From Telopea speciosissima (lineage: Eukaryota > Streptophyta > Magnoliopsida > Proteales > Proteaceae): a DNA stretch of 64,000 nt. Below, in pieces: positions 1-11,600 of this stretch. The stretch's first letter is position 1. Each line of letters starts with the position of its first letter. The notes under the pieces are model-generated. The model saw only the letters and a list, made by a program, of their open reading frames with translations, was not told the origin of the DNA and did no database searches. The position numbers and the translations under genes are program-made. The stretch spans positions 43,679,010-43,743,009 of the forward strand of contig NC_057925.1 of NCBI RefSeq assembly GCF_018873765.1, in the 5' to 3' direction.

Positions 1-582
1 CCTGGACGCGAGCATTGGAGTGCTATCAAGAATATCCTCAAGTACCTGAGAAGGACTAAGGAATATTTCTTGGTTTTTGGATTTGATCAGTTGTCAGTAT
101 TGGGATACACAGATTCGGATTTCCAAACTAACAAGGATGATAGAAAATCCACGTCCGGGATGATATATCTAATGGGTGGAGATGCCATTGTGTGGCGGAG
201 TGCGAAACAAAAATCTACAGCCGATTCTACTACCGAAGCAGAATACCTTGCAGCTTGTGATGCAGCAAAAGAAGGTGTTTGGCTGAGAAAATTCCTATCA
301 GATTTAGAGGTAGTTCCTGATCTTGTCAAGGGCCCTATTCCCCTGTTATGTGACAACAGAGGGGCTGCACAAGCTAAGGAGCCTAGGGCTCATCAGAGGA
401 ACAAGCACGTGCAACGGAAGTATCACCTCATCAGAGAGATTATCCAGCAGGGTGATGTGAGTATCTCCAAAGTGGACACAACTGAAAATGTGTCTGATGC
501 CATGACAAAGGGTTTGTCACCAGAAGTGTTTGAGAAACACATGGAGGGCATGGGTTTAAAATATATGGAGAATTGGCTTTGA
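1..582 (+). CDS. Ty1/copia polyprotein, C-terminal RNase H part (cut by window edge)
   Basis: The frame is open from base 1 to the TGA at 580-582, so this is the 3' end of a longer pol gene whose start lies outside the window. The translation has the typical copia end: a GYTDSDF segment with KSTSG and WRSAKQ, then TEAEYLAACDA, CDNRGAAQ and the C-terminal block with VSDAMTKGLS. These belong to the RNase H domain, which degrades the RNA strand during reverse transcription. No internal stop is seen in the 193 codons, so this copy looks younger than the two full copia elements further on. A purine-rich tract (588-597) and the LTR follow directly. The family is clear; the lineage within copia was not determined. 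Confidence 0.9.
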   Translation, partial: PGREHWSAIKNILKYLRRTKEYFLVFGFDQLSVLGYTDSDFQTNKDDRKSTSGMIYLMGGDAIVWRSAKQKSTADSTTEAEYLAACDAAKEGVWLRKFLSDLEVVPDLVKGPIPLLCDNRGAAQAKEPRAHQRNKHVQRKYHLIREIIQQGDVSISKVDTTENVSDAMTKGLSPEVFEKHMEGMGLKYMENWL

Positions 583-598
583 TGTACAAGTGGGAGAT

Positions 599-2272
599 TG
601 TTGGACAAGTGTGTGTCCATCAAACCTAGTTCGGTCCGGTTCAACCCGGTTCACCTTTGTATTGAACATTTATACATTTTAGTTTAATATTGTCACATGC
701 GATATAAATTTTTTGAGCATTATGTGTCCGTAAGTTATACTTAAAATGGTAGTCACGACTAGGGTTTGGGCTGGGCACCCTTATCATATGGTCGTCGCAT
801 TGGGTATGCCTAGACATGTGATGTCAGGGTACGAATGCGAGTGCTCACATGTTTGATGTGTGCATTGGCAAAGAATCTACTTTGTCGATTCCCTCATGTA
901 TTACTGCCAGATGTAGGAAGGGATAGACATGTGTCACCGACACCCTGTACCTGAGGGAACCCTGTCACTGCAAAGTGTGATCACATTCTTTGGTTCATCA
1001 ATGACTGAGACTCAAGCGAGTCAAAGCCGGTGTTCTGGGAATGCGTGAACACTTTGTGAGTGAAGGAGTTATCCAATACAGTCACCACTACCCGATTGGG
1101 GAACACCAAGATAGAGACTGCTCGTGCATGGTCGGATCGTAACTGGATCCAGATGCTTTTGAAATGGTTTTGCAAAATTTATTTTACATAAAATGCTACA
1201 TTATTTATAATTATTTCAAATAAAGTGTTTTATCGAGTTTTACGGGACCCGATCGGATGCACAGACGCTCTTATATGGACATGTACTATGGATTGGGGTT
1301 TGACAGTACATGTGTACATGCCCTAGATTCCATAATGATGGTGTTGATTAGTGAGGGGGTTGTATATGATAAATTGTTATCATATAGGGAGTTATTTGGA
1401 ATTTGCTAATTTAATTGGTTCTTTATTTAATTAATGGATTTGGTGCTAATTATAATTATCCATTAATAATTAAATAAAGAAACTAATTAATAATTTTCCT
1501 ATTAGATTCTGCTTCTTCACCTGTGTAGCACTTTGAGTTTAAACAGAACTGCTAGACTGAGAGAGAGAGAGTCAGACTCTCACTAAGGCTCTATTAAATC
1601 TATCTAGGATTTAATTAAACCCTATTATTATAAATAGGGGACCATAAAACGCAGAAGAGGGAGCTCTCCACGTTTTTGGAGCAGACACTCTCTCTCCTGT
1701 GTTTTTGGTTTCTCTCTCTCCCTTTTGTGATCTCTCTTCTTCTTCTTGCTTCTCTCACCTGTGTTTGAGAGTTAGGGTTTGTGAAACCCTGGATCTGTGC
1801 TAAGGAGTTTGAGGGTATCTGGGACTGGCGTATAGAACCTTGGTAGCACCATTGGAGGTTCAGATTTGTTTGCTTGGAGCACTCGCTGGAGGAAGAACCA
1901 CTCTCTATTGGAGGAGCAACACTTGAGGCTCACCAGGTTAGCAGTTCTTCATTAATTCCTTCAGTTTATTGATTATTAATATTTATGGGATGCGAAAGAA
2001 ACTTGAATCGACCTTTTCTGCTGCGCATTCGAGTTAGGGATGGATCCCCCTTGCCATGTGATGGACTAGGGATGAGTTTCTTCGTCCCTACTATGATAAT
2101 AATTTTATGGGACACATGAGGGAAGGAGAAACCCTAACAGGGATGCACCAGGTTCCAATGGGCGACCATGGGAAGCCCTAAAAATTAAAATGTGGCACCC
2201 ATGGGACACCATGGGTTAACCCAGGGCATGCAAAACCCTAAGAATAAATATTTTGGTCTCCTTAGGCCAACA
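599..2272 (+). repeat. 3' LTR of the copia element at the window start
   Basis: The LTR begins with TGTTGG right after the polypurine tract AAGTGGGAGA (588-597) and ends with CCAACA, its inverted complement, at 2267-2272. Its length, 1674 bp, is long for copia. A TATA box lies at about 1627-1640 and a CT-rich stretch follows, as expected around a U3/R boundary. The next five bases, GACAC (2273-2277), are the candidate target-site duplication, but the other copy is outside the window. It could also be read as a shorter LTR plus flank, but the matched ends and the abrupt switch to host coding sequence at 2273 argue for the full length. Confidence 0.75.
1627..1640 (+). promoter_or_regulatory. 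TATA box of the first LTR
   Basis: TATAAATAGGGG in an AT-rich context, about 1.03 kb into the LTR and followed within 60 bp by a CT-rich stretch. This is the likely Pol II promoter that would start the element's transcript. Position and sequence are seen; activity is inferred. Confidence 0.6.
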
Positions 2273-2512
2273 GACACGGCCGTCTTCATCACTATGTCTC
2301 AGGAGCTGAAGGAGGAAGGGAACAAGCTCTTTCAAAAGAGGGATTGTAAAGGAGCATTCTTAAAAGTATGAAAAAGCCCTCAAGTTGTTGCCCAGAAATC
2401 ACATAGATGTAGCCCACCTCCACAGATGGGTCTGGCCGATTACCCCAGGGCCATCAGAGAGTGCAATTTGGCTCTTGAAGTGGCTCCCAAATACAGTATA
2501 GCTCTCCTGAAA
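2273..2512 (+). pseudogene. TPR/PB1 (PHOX/CLMP1-like) gene, broken exon fragment
   Basis: From the base after the LTR, the sequence reads DTAVFITMSQELKEEGNK, then LFQKRD and, after a frameshift near 2368, [16 protein letters not shown]. Another frame gives [19 protein letters not shown] and [10 protein letters not shown]. This is the first TPR region of plant TPR-plus-PB1 proteins (PHOX/CLMP1 type), which bind chaperones or organelle partners through TPR helices. A stretch of about ten residues normally between HIDVAHL and the MG motif is missing, and the reading stops at an A-rich run at 2511. Homology stops exactly at the LTR edge, so the copia element inserted into this coding sequence. 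With two frame breaks and no downstream exon it is a relic. Confidence 0.75.
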
Positions 2513-5471
2513 AAAAAAAACCCACCCCTGCAACCCCAAACCCATCTCATACTTTTTTTTTTGTGGGGTAAACAGCCACCGGAGAAAGAATAGCAAAATT
2601 GAAGAAGAACAAGAGTATTGTCTCCTCCCACCTCCGCCCTCCCTGTGTATTGTGGGTGGGAAGATGATTTTTTTTTTTTTTTTTTTCATGAAAGGGAAGA
2701 TGGAGTTTTTTGCATTTCGGTTCCAAGAACCTAGAGAATAAGGGTCTTAGTCTTAACAGGAAACGAAAGAAGATTTGGTTTTAAGCCATCTCATCGGATT
2801 TGGGTCATCTTCATCTTCTTCTTTTCAATGGTTGGAGTTTCGTTTTTTATACCTTTACTAAATGGACAAAATAAAAACTCTGCTGCAACCCAAACCAAAT
2901 CCACAATAGCAATTGAGAGATTGGCAGAGACGGAGCAAACTGTGAACAAAGAAGAAGAAAATAGGTTTGTAGGGGAAGAGAGAGGAGAAACCTGAAGCAC
3001 TCCCTGCAACGAGGAAGAAATCTGTGAATAAAGAACTAGAAAAAAAAGAAAAAGAAGAAGAAACGTGCTCTCACGGTGAATAGGTTTATGTGTTTTTTTA
3101 TTTAATGGATAAGATTAAAAGGTCAAAAAATAAACGGTTGAGATTAAGTTGTTGCATTTAGTGGTGAGTTTAAAGAATTTCATCGTCGCACCACTACCAC
3201 CCACTCTTAAAAGATGGGTTGTGGGTTGCACTTGAGATTGGATTGACAGGACAAAAGAGTATCTATAGTCAGAGAAAACTGAAAGGGAGCAACACAGACC
3301 AGAAGAGATTTTAGTCTATGAAATGCCCATGCCAGTACACTGTGTCGTGTTTTGATTGGCCAATGGGTTTCGAGGATTTGATTTTGGTTTGAACCAAATC
3401 ATCTTTGATCTTTCCCAAGGAGAAAATTAGAAAATATCTTTGACTGTTACAACAAGAAACAAAAGTACACCCAATGATAGAAAAGGGTATTATATCCCAT
3501 CTCGAGAAGGGGAAAAGGTTTCAATTCTCTGTGTTGATCAAACCCGGATGAATATTTGGGATTCGGCCCGGTTTATATAGTTGGTGATTTGACTCATGGC
3601 CTGACCTGATTGAAACTCTAAATCGAACCGGAGCATCAATACATATGGTTTTTTTTCATTTTTAGGATGGGTTGGGTGGTAATTTTGCATACTCACGTGT
3701 TTGGATATAGGACCCACTCGATCAAGCAACGTTCTTTTTCTTTTATAAAAAATAAAGGTTTAGTGAGGCATGCATCACTATTGTGTCTTCACACCTCTTT
3801 GATTTGTTGTGTCACAATGCCCATTTGAACTTGAAGAGAATGGAAGATGGATCTGTCCATCTATATTTCAAACATATATAAAGCCCATTCATCTCAAACA
3901 AGAAATTAAACCTCCGATACCGGATCTGTGCAACTTGATCCTGATCTGGTCCAATCCAATACAATCTTTAGTCAATACTATGAAATATTAGCAAGTATCA
4001 GATGGATCCATGTTTGGCCGGTCCTGATCCGCCCGATTTGATCCAAATACTTGGCCTGGCTGCATGCCCTACAAATCCATGTACTCAACAGCAAGGATCA
4101 GCTAGTCCAATAAATCTAAAACTATAGTTGGGCCGAATATGGACCTTTTCTTTGCACTTATAAGAACAAAGGTTAGCTTGGCCCAATGTGTAACTCTATC
4201 CCATACTTCTTCAAGCTCATCTTACATCAAACAAAGTTTTCAAAACAATGTTCTCTATCCACTCTCTCTAACACTGAGTCCAGCCCAACTAATCCTGGGC
4301 CAGGTTTGTGTAAAGCTCAGGCAGTTCACAATCTCCTATCGCAATTCAAAATTTGGTCTTTATTTTTTTTGTGGGTTTTCTTTTAAAACAGAATGGAGGA
4401 GATCATAAGTTGGTAATGCATAAATTTTGTACTATATAATCGATATCACAGCCTACTACATGCTTCCATGATAAAATAAAAGAAAAACAAAATCAAAAAC
4501 AAAAATAGTTCTTGCACTATAGAGAAATGGATCTCTCCATTGTTCCTTTTTGTGGGCTTTGCCAATTTATGGTTTCAGGATATGGCAATCTTGGTTCCAA
4601 AAATCTCTCTTGATTCACTGATGATGTCCTGGGCTCGTCTTTCTCCTGTGATTCTCTTTCTTTTTTCCAACAAGGAGGATTTGAAATTTAAGGAACTTGG
4701 TTGTAAAGAAAACTTCACTGCCCCAAACTGTCATCGGTATTCAACCCAGCAATCAAGAATTAGCTATAACACTCAACAACGAATTAGGCCCGCTTTAAAA
4801 AAATTTAATTTTGGCCCAGCTGCCTTGTGTCTTGGCTTGGGCTGCTGGCTGGAACCAGCACAAATGGGCCTAGGCCTGGGCTTTCTAATGGGGTCTAGCT
4901 CGTACCTGTTTCGCAGTTGATCCACCACACATCTCAGAAAAAATCCCATTCGAAGGATGGGTCGTCATTTTCGGTCCCCTAAGAGAGAAACGAACCTGAC
5001 CGGACAGGGAACCTGAGAAGAGAAAAATTCACAAAGAATATATCAGAGTGATTCAATCTTGGAAACAGATACAAGAATTCGACACATATATAACAAAATT
5101 GCAGGTACAACTCCACTTGGGTTTATTGAATTTTATAGGACACAGGTCAGCCAAAGTCAACGAGTCACTGAGATCAGTTTTATATTCGTTAAAGCCGGAA
5201 AAAGGTAACAGACATTACTGTCTTTTGAAACATCACATCTTCTGGAATGTTCCTTTTCTTTGGCAACGTTTCGTGAAAAAGTGTTGTTTTCAGAGGAATT
5301 GGCTCTTCAAATTGCTCTTCCTTCGATCTCAATATATATACAAACGATGGCTTCACAGGTTTTCACATGCTCCATACGCCTCCTCCTCCTCCTCTGCAAA
5401 AGGGAGGGGGTTGTGTGTGTGGGCTGTGGAGGTGAAGAGAGAGAGTTAGATAATTTGATTGTTCTTCAAAA
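2513..5471. other. Intergenic stretch without a recognisable gene
   Basis: No reading frame here shows a family motif. The sequence has A- and T-runs (2512-2521, 2552-2560, 2667-2686) and many short chance ORFs of under 135 codons. The bases upstream of 5472 may hold the promoter of the F-box gene, but I see no clear TATA box. Confidence 0.5.
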
Positions 5472-6296
5472 ATGGGTCGAAAGAGGAAGTATAGGACTAA
5501 AAAATTGCTGAAACTGTGAGTTAATTCACTGGGTTCCTCTCTTTGTTTTTCAAAAAATATTCTTTCTTTTGTTATTACAGTTGTTGACTTAATTAATGGG
5601 GTGTATATAGGTTGGAAGAAGAAATTCCAGTAGAAAAGCAGAGACCATGGTCTGACCTACCAATAGATCTCCTCAAGCTCATCGAAACCAATCTCACCCT
5701 GGAAGACAGCATTCGTTTTTCATATGTAAGAATTGGAATTCCTGGATCGTCCCAGAGTTATTAAATGTAGTGATTTACTCCAGCAAGGATGATTGGCTTT
5801 TAGTTTCCAGCAACATTCTTGGGTTTACTTACTAAATCCCTTCACCAACTCCAAAATTGATTTTCCTTATCTTGATCCTGAACTATTTCAAGAACTTGAA
5901 GTTAACTTACCTTGTGCTCCAACATCCTCTGCTTGCATGGTTTTTGCAATTAGAGATACTTAGCCAGATACACTTCCAGGTGTTACTATCAACATTTGGC
6001 ATTTCGGAGATTCACAGTGGACTGCCATTAATCACTTCTATCAGGATGAGCTATTGCAATTTGCTGTTTATGGGTTAAAGGAATATACTTGGAGTATCCT
6101 TCCTGTACCTCCACCTATGCCCATTCGTTTTACTGATCTGAATTATATGTGGAGAGCTGTATTCATGGCTGAATTCAAGGGAGAGCTTTTATTTGTACAC
6201 ATGCTTTATCCCCGGAACCCGAATATATTCAAGTTAGACTTGAGTGAGAATAGATGGGTTGAGATAAGGAGCTTGGAGGGTGAAACTCTTTTGTGA
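5472..6296 (+). pseudogene. F-box / DUF295-type protein gene, two exons, decayed
   Basis: Exon 1 (5472-5515) starts MGRKRKYRTKKLLKL. A GT-AG intron (5516-5610, acceptor TATATAG) joins it in frame to LEEEIPVEKQRPWSDLPIDL, then LLKLIETNLTLEDSIRFSY, an F-box that in this family binds SKP1 in SCF ubiquitin ligases. A one-base loss near 5730 shifts the frame before NWNSWIVPELL. Another shift near 5833 precedes LLNPFTNSKIDF. A TAG interrupts at about 5960. The rest, with YGLKEYTWSILPVPPPM, FKGELLFVH and KLDLSENRWVEI, is the C-terminal domain of plant F-box/DUF295 proteins. The end after 6296 is also divergent. It lies tail to tail with the RNase gene. Two shifts and a stop make it a pseudogene unless these are assembly errors. 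Confidence 0.75.
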
Positions 6297-6877
6297 TGTG
6301 GTGAAGCTTGTTCTCATTGAGTCCATGGCATCATCAGTGAATCAAGAGAGAACCAACCCTGTTCCATTTTAATGTTAGAAAGAAGGGAATTCAATGCTTG
6401 AACTGCATTTGGTACTTAGCAATATTGGGCACTCAATGAAGTTGGCTCCAGAAGTGTCTACACATAGGTCTATCTGGTATAGCACTGTTGCCTGATGCGT
6501 CTTTGTTGCAATCTATTCCAGGAGTGTATCCAACTGCTCCTGCTATTGCTTGTGTGATACTATTCTCACTGTAAAATCCACCATCTGGTTGGATTCCTAC
6601 GCTTTTGAGGATTTGGAGGAGATTCACTTGGCCTTTAAGATTGAGAGCTGCTGTGAAGTAATCCTGTTCATTAAGGACTGATTCCGAGCACGTGTTTATA
6701 CCATTCGTGACCAAAAACTTGTGTCGTCGCTGCTGGGACAGGAAAGTGATGGCCAGCTTACTTGCAGACTACTTACTAAGTCTGAGATCTAGACCATAAC
6801 ATACAAAAGATATCAGAGAAATTAATTAAGCAATGAAGAACTTTGTATTTCTTCAACTTGATCTCGTAGAGTAATAC

Positions 6878-7243
6878 TGTTGGGTTTTGGGCCTCATTAA
6901 CACAAGTATTTTTAATTGGGCCCATAAAGGTTATTAACCCACTCTAGTTAGTCAGGGGGGCATAACTGACCTAACGCATTGTGGGGATGTGATTAGGGTC
7001 AGGGAATATGCTATATATTCAACCCAAGGTCCCTACAGCCGTCATTCTGATTATTCTATTATTTCTACTCACGGGAGATAAAGGTGAAAGGTTGTGGAAG
7101 GCGCCTGAGGAGAAATTCAAGCATGGGGATCGACTACAAGTTTCAACCAAAAAGGTATGAATCTATTTCTCCTTTATTTGTTTGTTTTCCATATCTGTGT
7201 AGGATCATTGTTTAGAGATCAAGGTACTGCTTTGAATCTCACA
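6878..7243 (+). repeat. 5' LTR of copia element 1
   Basis: TGTTGG at the start and CTCACA at the end, 366 bp. It contains a TATA-like GCTATATATTCA at about 7008-7020. The primer-binding site starts three bases after its end. Confidence 0.93.
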
Positions 7244-7245
7244 AG

Positions 7246-7257
7246 TGGTATCAGAGC
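7246..7257 (+). other. Primer-binding site (initiator Met tRNA), copia element 1
   Basis: TGGTATCAGAGC matches the complement of the 3' end of plant initiator tRNA-Met and lies just inside the 5' LTR, where minus-strand DNA synthesis starts. Confidence 0.9.
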
Positions 7258-7579
7258 CAACCTACATAGATCTGGAAACAGATTTAATTTTTTTAAAAAA
7301 TTTCGGGTTTTGAATCGTTCTTGTCCGGCCACTGCCGTCTCCGGCCACCAAAATCCAAATATTTTTATATGGAATGGTAGGGGACGACGAGACGATCATG
7401 GCGGTATAAGCCGTTTCACCGGAATCATCCCGACGCGCCGCAGGAAAAAGCGCTTGAATCTCACGAGTCGGAAGCATTTTAAAAAAAAAAAAAAAAAAAA
7501 AAAACAGTTACTTACGCTGGTGGCGGACGATTCGTCGTCGGGTCGACTCGGTAGGGTTTTCGAGTCAACCCGGTGGATG

Positions 7580-7850
7580 GTTGGGTCAACTCGGTCCAAC
7601 TCGGATGAGTTAAAGCAAGCCCAACCCAAATGGGTCACGGCCAGCCAGGCCCAAGAGGGTCCGGTCCTAGACCGACCCAAATGGGTTAGACCCGGACCGA
7701 CCCAAGTGGGTCAATCTTAACCTGACCCAGATGTCCAGACCCGATCCAAATGGGTCGATCGGGCCCGAAGAAACTGGGTCGACCCGAACAGTGACCGGAC
7801 CGGACTGGGTAGGACCGGACCATTTTGACTGGCCCAGACCGGCCCGTGAG
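7580..7850 (+). repeat. Degenerate GACCCAAATGGGTC palindrome run in the leader of copia element 1
   Basis: Short units of the type GACCCAAATGGGTC, GACCCAAGTGGGTC and GATCCAAATGGGTC recur about every 25-50 bases, mixed with CCGGACC units. Each unit is a perfect or near palindrome, so the leader RNA could fold into many small hairpins. It lies between the primer site and gag and has no coding signature. Confidence 0.6.
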
Positions 7851-8621
7851 TGATATCATGCATCGGATTCAAGCCGCGCGTTAGGGCGCATGGGAGCGTT
7901 TTTTGAAGTGGGGTTTTTTTTGCTGTGTCTGATTTTATGAGGCTTACGTGCCTATATGCCTCACTTGCTCCAAATGTGGCTACTGGGACCCACAGTGAGC
8001 TTTTAAACTATTTATGCAATTCTTTAAATATGGATTTCTACATTCCTTGTTTAAACTATTGACCATAGGCAACTATATGAAACATTATATCACAATGCAA
8101 TGCAGAATAACAGTAAATTTTATAGAATTGTTGTGTGTGACAAAATTCATGTATTAAATTGTTTGAATTTAAATACCAATATCCCACAGCTGCATCATGA
8201 GTGGTTGGGTACTCTAATAGGGTCAGATGGAATCCACCAAAGTGGTAAAATCTGATTTTGTTATAATACCCAATAACTCAAGGTTCATGTTTATGGCAGC
8301 AAAGGAAGGTGGTGCTCACCCAAAGGTAGCACTATCCAAGACCAAAATAAAATACACACACACTTATAAGGAGAAACTGATCTAGGAATTATTGTCTACC
8401 CAAATGTGACAATTTTGTCAAAGGTTAGTGTTATCCCGCAATAATTGCAAAGTATTGTGTGGACCAGTGCATTTCAAAAACCCAAAGGTTAGGAATATAG
8501 ATCCGGTTGACACTCTTGGTTAGGTGTTGGTACATTAGTTTATACAACCAGCACAAGTTAGTGGTATTGAAATACCCTGTATTTTATATTCTATTCTGTG
8601 TGATAGATATATGATTCTGTT

Positions 8622-11600
8622 ATGTCCCTATGGCAGATGTCTCTAGGTCATTGTTTATCGGACATTCCAAAACTTTCTGGTGAAAATTATACGAGTTGGT
8701 ATGAAGATCTGGATGTGTATCTATGTCTTAGGGACCTAGATCTTTGTTTGAGAGAGCCCAAGCCTATAGCACTCACTCCTGACAGTACTCAGGCAGAGAA
8801 AACAGAACTTGAGAAGTGGGAAGCTGCAAATAGAAAATGTCTGAAAGTCATCAAGCATGTTATCCCTGTGACCTTGAAGGATAGCATCACAGTGAAAGAT
8901 ACTGCCACATAATTTTTGGAAGCTATTAGAGTTAAATTTGAGTCTTCCAAGAAGGCTCAGTCAGGTGACTTGATGAGCAAACTGACCAATGCAAAGTTTG
9001 ATGGGAATGGTAGTACCAGGGAGCACCTTCTGGGACTTGTTTATTTAGGAAACAAGATTAGGGAGTTAGAGATTAACTTTGATGATGACTTCCTAGTTAA
9101 TATTGCACTCAATTCACTCCCAGAGCAGTATCAACACCTTCATGGCACCTACATTGCCTTGAAAGATAAATGGAGCATGGATGAGCTGATCACTATAACT
9201 GGACAGGAAGAGGCAAGAATGAAAAGGGGAAAATTAGAGAGTGCTAATCTCACACAAGGCAAGGGATCCTCATCTGGAGGACCTCACAGAAATAACAGAA
9301 GATTTTCCAGGAGAGGCAGGTTTGCACCCTACCGGACTGGCAGGAACCAAACTGAGCAGGGCAACAGAACACAGCAGGACAACAGGGGAAATATAGGGCA
9401 AAAAGATTCGAACAATGTGGTTGAGTGTTTCTGATGCAAGAAAAAGGGACATATGAAGAAGGACTGCTTCAAGAGGAAGGCATACTTTGAGAAGAAGAAG
9501 AGCACTGGTAAGGGTACCTCTTTGGTCTGTTATGAATCTTCCCTTATAGATGCACCAGTAGATTCTTGGTGGTTAGATTCTGGATCCTCCATTCATATCA
9601 CTCATTCCTTGCAGGGGTTCACAAGCAGGAGGGTGCCAAGCAAGAGTGAGGTGACGGTGTGCGTCGGGAATGGAGCGGAAGTAGAAGTGAAGGTCATAGG
9701 ATTAGTTACATTATCTTTGAATTCTGACAATTTCATACTTTAAAGGATGTAGTTTTTATTCCCTCCAAGAGGAAGAATTTGATTTCAGTTTCAAGGCTAG
9801 TTTCAGATGGTTATTTTGTTGTTTTGAATAAAGATGGCTTCACTTTACTTTTGAATTCTGTGGTTGTTGGTTCTGGATATTGTTCAGATGGTTTGTGTAG
9901 ACTAACTGTGTCTCTTCTTGGGTTATGAACGTTGGCACCAAATGCCAACTGGTGGATGAGAAATCTTCTGTACTCTGGCACAGAAGATTAGTTCATATCT
10001 CTACAAAGAGAATGGATAGGTTGATCAAGGAGAAGTTACTTGATGAGTTGGATTTCCAGGACATGGAAGTTTGCATTGATTGCATAAAGGGGAAGATGAC
10101 TTCTTCTACGAAGAAGGATGCTTTTTGACACAGTGAGGCTCTAGATCTTATTCACACTGACATATGTGGACCTTTCCCTACTCCTGCACTTGGAGGCCAG
10201 CGTTACTTCATCACTTTTATTGATAACTGGACTCGATATGGTTACATCTACTTGCTATCTGAGAAAGCAAAAGCGTTGGAGGCTTTTATATTTTTCAAAG
10301 CTGAAGTTGAACTCTTCCATAGCAGAAAGATAAAGTCTGTCAGGGGTGGAGAATACTATGGAAGAGCAGGAGATACAGGGCAGCAACTTGGACCTTTTGC
10401 TAAGTATCTACAGGAGCACGGGATAGCTCCACAGTACTCAATGCCTGGTACACCACAACAAAATGGTGTAGCAGAGAGATGAAATCGTACTTTGAAAGAT
10501 ATGGTGCGAACCATGGTCAGTAACACCAGTCTTCTAGAGTCCTTATGGGGAGAAGCACTAAAATCTGCGGCCTATATTCTCAACAGAGTACCAAGTAAGT
10601 CAGTGTGCAAGACACCGTTTGAACTCTGGACAGGTAAGAAACCTAGCTTGAAGCATCTTCGAGTCTGGGGTTGCCCTGCCGAGGCCAGACTCTTCAGTCC
10701 TCAGCAGAAAGTCTGGGACCCAAAAACTGTGAGCTATCATTTTGTGGGTTACCCAGAAAGATCTAAAGGGTATAGATTCTATTGCTCAGGCACATGGAAT
10801 AGAATTGTGGAGACCACCCATGCCAAGTTCCTTGAGTCAGAAGGAGATCGCTCTGTGCCCCGTAACTTGAGGTTTGATGAAGGACAGAGTGGAACATTTG
10901 TTGTAGCACCGGAGTCGAGCAGGCCCTTATTGTTTTTAGACCATGATTCTCACATGGATATTAATATGGATGTGCCCACTGATCCTACTGTCCCTGCGAT
11001 CGTAGTAGTGGATGTGCCACCACCTCAGGCATATGATCCGACACCAGCCGACACGGTCACTACTACCGACCCAAAGCCTTTGAGGAGATCTATCAGGACT
11101 CGCAGATCGACCATTGGCCCAGATTATGTCACATACCTGAATGAGTGTGAGTTCGACATCAGTAAGGAGGAGGATCCTGTTACCTTTTTGCAGGCAATCA
11201 ATAGCAGGGAGTCAGACAAATGGGTGGAAGCTATGAAGGAGGAGTTACAATCCATGCACAACAATGGTGTGTGGGAGCTGGTTGAGATTCCACAGGGCTA
11301 CAAAGCCGTTGCATCAAAATGGGTCTTCAAGACCAAGACTGACTCTCAGGGTAACATAGAGCGCTACAAGGCCAGACTTGTGGCAAAGGGCTTCACACAG
11401 AGAGAGGGCATAGATTTCAAGGAGACTTTCTCCCCAGTATCTTCGAAAGACTCATTCAGAATCATCATGACCATAGTAGCTCATTTTGACCTTGAACTAC
11501 ATCAGATGGATGTGAAGACGGCTTTTCTGAATGGTGATTTGGCTGAACAGGTTTACATGCAGCAGCCCAAGGGTTTCGAGGAGAAAGGGAAGGAGCATCA

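Noticed and set aside
87..356. Minus-strand frame across the RNase H part of the first copia element
   Set aside because: Shadow of the coding strand; no motif.
5048..5449. 133-codon frame before the F-box gene
   Set aside because: No motif, and it overlaps the presumed promoter and leader of the F-box gene.
6433..6714. A 93-residue independent RNase
   Set aside because: It is the middle of exon 3 of the larger RNase T2 gene, limited by frameshifts, not a gene on its own.
7157..7720. 187-codon frame in copia element 1
   Set aside because: It runs from the LTR through the primer site and an A-run into palindromic leader DNA; not a gene.
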